From Acidobacteriota bacterium (GTDB taxonomy: Bacteria; Acidobacteriota; Terriglobia; UBA7540): a stretch of 7,952 bases of DNA. The DNA is taken from NCBI GenBank assembly GCA_021827245.1, contig JAKAWN010000323.1, positions 1 through 7,952 of the forward strand, given 5' to 3'. Made by a program: the position numbers and the translations under genes. A model generated the notes under the pieces. That model worked only from the letters and a program-made list of their open reading frames with translations. It was not told the origin of the DNA and did no database searches. Below, piece after piece: positions 5,468 through 7,952 of the stretch (position 1 is its first letter; every line of letters begins with the position of its first letter).

Positions 5468-5527
5468 ATGTCTCAGTATCCCAAAATCGCGTTTCTGGGT
5501 GAGAGTGAAGGCGGAGGTGAGCTATGA
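5468..5527 (+). CDS. Possible 19-residue leader peptide coupled to the DUF481 gene
   Basis: A 19-codon ORF (MSQYPKIAFLGESEGGGEL) whose TGA stop overlaps the ATG of the DUF481 gene as ATGA, the classic arrangement for translational coupling. It has its own good ribosome binding site, TGGAGGGG at 5455-5462, five bases before the ATG. The Gly-rich end is encoded by the downstream gene's own GGAGGTGAG site, so part of its composition is forced. The peptide has no recognisable domain and no obvious run of regulatory amino acids. It may be chance; the combination of SD and ATGA overlap is what argues for it. Confidence 0.4.
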   Translation: MSQYPKIAFLGESEGGGEL

Positions 5528-6582
5528 AAATGTTGCTAAGCGCTCTTCTGGTGCTCGTTTCCTTTGCGTCAGTGGCGAGAGCAGACGTGGTGACGCTAAA
5601 AAACGGCGACCGGGTTACAGGAACCCTGGTTACTGTCAAAAACGGCAATCTGGAACTGAAATCCGATGTCTTGGGCAGCCTGACGATTCCGCTGGCACAG
5701 GTGGCATCGTTCTCGGCGGAAAAACCAGTGGCTGTGATGGTGAAAGGCCAAAAAACCCTGCAAGGCGAACTCCAGCTCGAGCCCTCGGGCAACTGGCAGG
5801 TGACGGCCAAAGGTAGGCCCCAAACCGTCGCGGCCGCCAGCGTGGACGTGATCATGCCCGAGGAGACCTACAACAAGCTTGTGGAGCACACCGCGAAGCC
5901 CTGGCAGGACTGGACGGGAAACGCCAGCCTGGGTTACAGCCTCCAGAACGGCGACCAGCAGGCGAGAACCTTCAGCACCACGCTGGCGGCGACTCGGGAA
6001 CGGCCCGCGAGCCCGGTCTTCAAGCGTCACTGGCGCACCAGCTACGGGCTAACCGCGCTGCTCGCCCATGCTTCGGAAGCGGGGGTCACAGTGACCTCAA
6101 ACACTTTTAGCACCAACCTGCGCCAGGATTACGTCTTCGCCCCCAACGACTTCTTGTTCGGGCTCGCTCAGGTCGATCATGTCGGCCCTCAGGGCCTCTA
6201 TCTCCGACAGATCTACGGCGGCGGTTACGGTCGCGACTTGATCAAGACGTCGCGTACGCTCTTCAGTGTTCTGGGGGGCGCCACTTTCGTCCACGAGAAG
6301 TTCTTCACCGGCGCCTACACCCAGAGCGCCGAGGCCCTGCTGGGCGAAAAGCTTGGAATGCAGCTCACCAAGCTCGTGCGTTTGGACCACAATCTGAATG
6401 TTTTTCCCAATCTGTCGAACACGGGCCGATATCGGTTTGACACGGCCACAACATTGTCGGCCAGGCTCAGCAATAAGTTTTCTGTGAACGTCGGCGTGAT
6501 TGATTTTTACATGAGCAATCCCGCCGCGGGCAGCAAGAAGAACAATGTGGCCTTCACTACCGGGCTGGGCTATAACTTTTGA
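5524..6582 (+). CDS. DUF481-family (YdiY-like) outer-membrane beta-barrel protein
   Basis: A 352-residue exported protein. A Sec signal peptide (MKMLLSALLVLVSFASVARA) is probably cut after ARA at residue 20. Residues 21 to about 110 form a beta-rich, SH3/Sm-like periplasmic region (TLKNGDRVTGTL, NLELKSDVLGSLTIPL) that often precedes DUF481 domains. From about 127 (WTGNASLGYSLQNGDQQART) to the end is the DUF481 barrel: alternating strands, conserved RLDHNLNVFPN near 288, and the C-terminal aromatic YNF expected of a protein inserted by the BAM machinery. E. coli YdiY, a member, is described as salt- or acid-induced; the transported substrate, if any, is unknown. GGAGGTGAG lies just before the ATG at 5524, which overlaps the stop of a short leader ORF. 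It is about 100 residues longer than YdiY because of the N-terminal region. Confidence 0.9.
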   Translation: MKMLLSALLVLVSFASVARADVVTLKNGDRVTGTLVTVKNGNLELKSDVLGSLTIPLAQVASFSAEKPVAVMVKGQKTLQGELQLEPSGNWQVTAKGRPQTVAAASVDVIMPEETYNKLVEHTAKPWQDWTGNASLGYSLQNGDQQARTFSTTLAATRERPASPVFKRHWRTSYGLTALLAHASEAGVTVTSNTFSTNLRQDYVFAPNDFLFGLAQVDHVGPQGLYLRQIYGGGYGRDLIKTSRTLFSVLGGATFVHEKFFTGAYTQSAEALLGEKLGMQLTKLVRLDHNLNVFPNLSNTGRYRFDTATTLSARLSNKFSVNVGVIDFYMSNPAAGSKKNNVAFTTGLGYNF

Positions 6583-6815
6583 TCCCGTTGCCCCGGGGCC
6601 GGGCGGATGAACGGTCCGGTCGGGGTTGGGGGCAGGTTCGCGGGCATTGGGAGCGGCGCCCATGGTGGGCACCCCTGCGGCCTGCACGGTGTCTTCCAGG
6701 TCGTTCAAGCAAGAGTCGCCGGGTGCAGCACCGGGGTTCGGATCTCGACTTCGAAGGCCGGCGCCCAGAAACGTTGGAGGAGCACGGTCCTTTAATCTCA
6801 AAAAGGAGGAATCTC

Positions 6816-7259
6816 ATGTGGAAGGAATTCAAGGCTTTCGTGATGCGCGGAAACGTGATGGATATGGCGGTAGGTATCATCATTGGTCTGGCCTTTGGCA
6901 AAGTCGTTACCTCGCTGGTGAATGACGTCTTGATGCCGCCCATCGGCAAGCTGATCGGCAACGTTGATTTCTCGAACTTCTTCGTCGCCCTGTCCGGGCA
7001 GCATTTCGCGACCCTGGCAGAGGCCAAGAAGGCCGGGGCTGTCACCATCGCCTACGGGGTCTTCCTGAACACCATTATCGAGTTTCTGATCGTCGCCTTC
7101 GCCGTCTTTCTGCTCGTCAAGTCGGTGAGCCGGATGATGCCGAAGCCTGCCCCGGCGCCGCCGCCCCCCGCCACCAAAGACTGCTCGTACTGCAAGATGA
7201 GCATTCCGGCGGAGGCGACCCGCTGCCCCCACTGCACCTCGGAGCTCAGCGCGGCTTAG
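6816..7259 (+). CDS. mscL: Large-conductance mechanosensitive channel MscL with C-terminal zinc ribbon
   Basis: A 147-residue inner-membrane channel that opens under membrane tension to release solutes on hypo-osmotic shock; it works as a homopentamer. The N-terminal signature FVMRGNVMDMAVGIIIGLAFGK (residues 8-29, shown by the RGN-D-AVG pattern) leads into pore helix TM1 (about 15-43, ending LMPPIG). A periplasmic loop (44-76) and TM2 (about 78-104, AYGVFLNTIIEFLIVAFAVF) follow. Instead of the usual charged C-terminal helix there is a Pro/Ala linker (109-119) and a zinc ribbon with C123, C126, C137 and C140 (CSYC and CPHC). The ATG at 6816 has AAGGAGGA five bases upstream; an open frame extending from 6579 is not coding. 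It lies 233 bp after the DUF481 gene in GC-rich spacer holding only a small GCCCA/TGGGC hairpin (6658-6670), so it probably has its own promoter. Confidence 0.97.
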   Translation: MWKEFKAFVMRGNVMDMAVGIIIGLAFGKVVTSLVNDVLMPPIGKLIGNVDFSNFFVALSGQHFATLAEAKKAGAVTIAYGVFLNTIIEFLIVAFAVFLLVKSVSRMMPKPAPAPPPPATKDCSYCKMSIPAEATRCPHCTSELSAA

Positions 7260-7265
7260 AGCGCA

Positions 7266-7654
7266 CTAGATCCCGGCCGGTGTGAGGCCGCATCGTAAGA
7301 GAACTACAGAATTCGGATGCGGAGCCGGATCACCCTCCGCAAGCCGGTTTATAGTTGTAATCCGCGAGGAGTGATCCAAATTTGGAGTGGACTCGGAAAT
7401 CCGGCTCATGCGGATGATGTCAAAAGAGGCCCACACCTGTTTCGACAGGCAGCAAAGTTCCAAGTCGCCGCCTCTAGCACTCAACTGGCGCATCAGACAG
7501 GAAAGGATCGTGCCCAATCCCGAGCTGTCCACAAAGCGCAGCCTGCTCTGTTCAGCAGCGCGGGCATTGCCCGTGCAGCGATGGGCCCACAAGGATGTTA
7601 AGAACGATAAACGGTCCTAAAGTTCTGAACACTGGAAATGGCAGAGATTTTCAT
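7266..7654 (-). pseudogene. Broken STAS-domain protein (anti-sigma-factor antagonist-like)
   Basis: A minus-strand open frame holds the C-terminal half of an STAS domain: GNARAAEQSRLRFVDSSGLG, then TILSCLMRQLSARGGDLELC and SKQVWASFDIIRMSRI. The conserved DSSGLG contains the serine that is phosphorylated in SpoIIAA/RsbV-type antagonists. Intact relatives have a 'hydrophobic-D-L-S' strand just before RFVDSSGLG; here AAEQ replaces it. That frame meets a TAG at 7619-7617. A start-like MKISAISSVQNF lies upstream in another frame (ATG at 7654, stopped at 7598), as expected for a frameshifted and eroded N-terminus. The sequence after RMSRI drifts from the family. There is no ribosome binding site. 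Intact members take part in partner-switching control of sigma factors under stress; this copy is probably non-functional. A short re-started protein from 7592 cannot be excluded. Confidence 0.7.
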
Positions 7655-7832
7655 GGAAGAACGGAGAATGAGATTTCAACCATCTTTTGAGATTCGAGCC
7701 GGGCACTCGGGCCAGAAGGTTTGTACTTCCTTGAGCCAACAGGCGAGCTTCCTTCGGAAGAAGCGTTTCTCCGAGTATTCGATCGATCCGAGTTGGTCTT
7801 CAGCCCACCCCCCCTGTAAATACTCGCCGTAC

Positions 7833-7852
7833 CCCACACTTGAGACTGTGGG
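7833..7852 (-). terminator. Hairpin after the possible right-edge gene end
   Basis: CCCACA (7833-7838) pairs with TGTGGG (7847-7852) around an eight-base loop. On the minus strand it starts one base after the stop codon of the open frame entering from the right edge (7853-7855), a position suited to a terminator. No T-run follows. Confidence 0.25.
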
Positions 7853-7951
7853 TTAAGGGCCGGCCCTGATGCCATGAACATGCAGAGCCAATAGATAGCC
7901 TTGCGTCATACTTTGCAGGCGGATCAATCCGCGCCACATGCACGTCGTGCC
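7853..7951 (-). CDS. Possible C-terminal end of a gene entering from the right (transposase-like?)
   Basis: An open frame of 32 codons enters from the right edge and stops with TAA at 7855-7853. Its residues include MWRGLIRLQSMTQGYLLAL, a WRG..RL.....G..LA pattern that recalls the C-termini of some IS4-type transposases, but this is from memory of a loose pattern and the piece is very short. Another minus-strand frame is also open through the same region (to about 7801), which weakens the case. A hairpin follows the stop at once. Confidence 0.22.
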   Translation of the reverse strand, partial: GTTCMWRGLIRLQSMTQGYLLALHVHGIRAGP

Positions 7952-7952
7952 C

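Larger units (their letters stand above)
7655..7952. other. Non-coding right end with several hairpins
   Basis: About 300 bp without a clear gene. Hairpins seen are CTTCC/GGAAG (7748-7760, followed by GCGTTTCT), CCCACA/TGTGGG (7833-7852), the palindrome GGGCCGGCCC (7857-7866) and GCGGAT/ATCCGC with a two-base loop (7919-7932). The crowding of such structures between a dead gene and a possible gene end suits a region of decayed mobile or accessory DNA, but no terminal repeats were recognised. Confidence 0.4.

Noticed and set aside
6579..6815. An N-terminal extension of MscL
   Set aside because: The family begins at MWKEFKAF; the extension is Arg/Pro-rich spacer and the SD just before 6816 is ideal.
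1..7952. CRISPR array or defence operon
   Set aside because: No regularly spaced repeats and no Cas, nuclease, methylase or toxin-antitoxin motifs were seen; the HerA-type ATPase alone does not establish a defence system.

Overview
The window reads as bacterial chromosome or genomic-island DNA, moderately GC-rich, with strong GGAGG-type ribosome binding sites in front of most genes. The gene set (a GlgX-type debranching enzyme, a large HerA/VirD4-like ATPase, a YeaQ/GlsB-family membrane protein, a Kbp/YgaU-like LysM protein, a DUF481 outer-membrane protein, MscL and an STAS-domain remnant) would suit an Acidobacteria-like or other soil/subsurface Gram-negative lineage. The phylum is an inference; no phylogenetic marker is present. 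An outer membrane is supported by the DUF481 beta-barrel with its signal peptide and terminal aromatic residue.

Layout. From 1 to 2740, on the minus strand, lie the first 85 codons of a glycogen-debranching enzyme (cut by the left edge) and, 63 bp upstream of it, a complete 806-residue HerA-type ATPase; the two may be co-transcribed. Just upstream of the ATPase start is a minus-strand stretch organised like the 3' end of a tRNA (T-loop, half T-stem, acceptor strand, CCA) with no 5' half, a possible attachment-site scar, followed by a 14-bp palindrome. From 2930 to 3923 three short minus-strand genes follow, each with its own ribosome binding site: a three-helix YeaQ/GlsB-type membrane protein, a 77-residue helix-hairpin-helix-like protein and a 74-residue helical protein of unknown function. 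From 3924 to 4805 there is almost 900 bp without a convincing gene but with several inverted repeats. Then come plus-strand genes separated by long intergenic spaces: the LysM protein (4806-5219), a structured 300-bp spacer ending in a possible 19-codon leader ORF overlapping the next start by ATGA, a DUF481 outer-membrane protein (5524-6582) and mscL with a C-terminal zinc ribbon (6816-7259). The right end holds a broken minus-strand STAS-domain gene and about 300 bp of hairpin-rich DNA with a possible gene end at the edge.

Functional reading. Four genes (YeaQ/GlsB-type, Kbp/YgaU-like, DUF481/YdiY-like, MscL) belong to families linked elsewhere to osmotic or envelope stress, so 2930-7259 may be a loose stress-response cluster. 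Individually these are known families. The less explained parts are the tRNA-like scar, the non-coding blocks on both sides of the LysM gene (including short matches to rRNA signatures), the leader ORF, and the two small uncharacterised proteins. I did not find a clear, wholly new multi-gene system.
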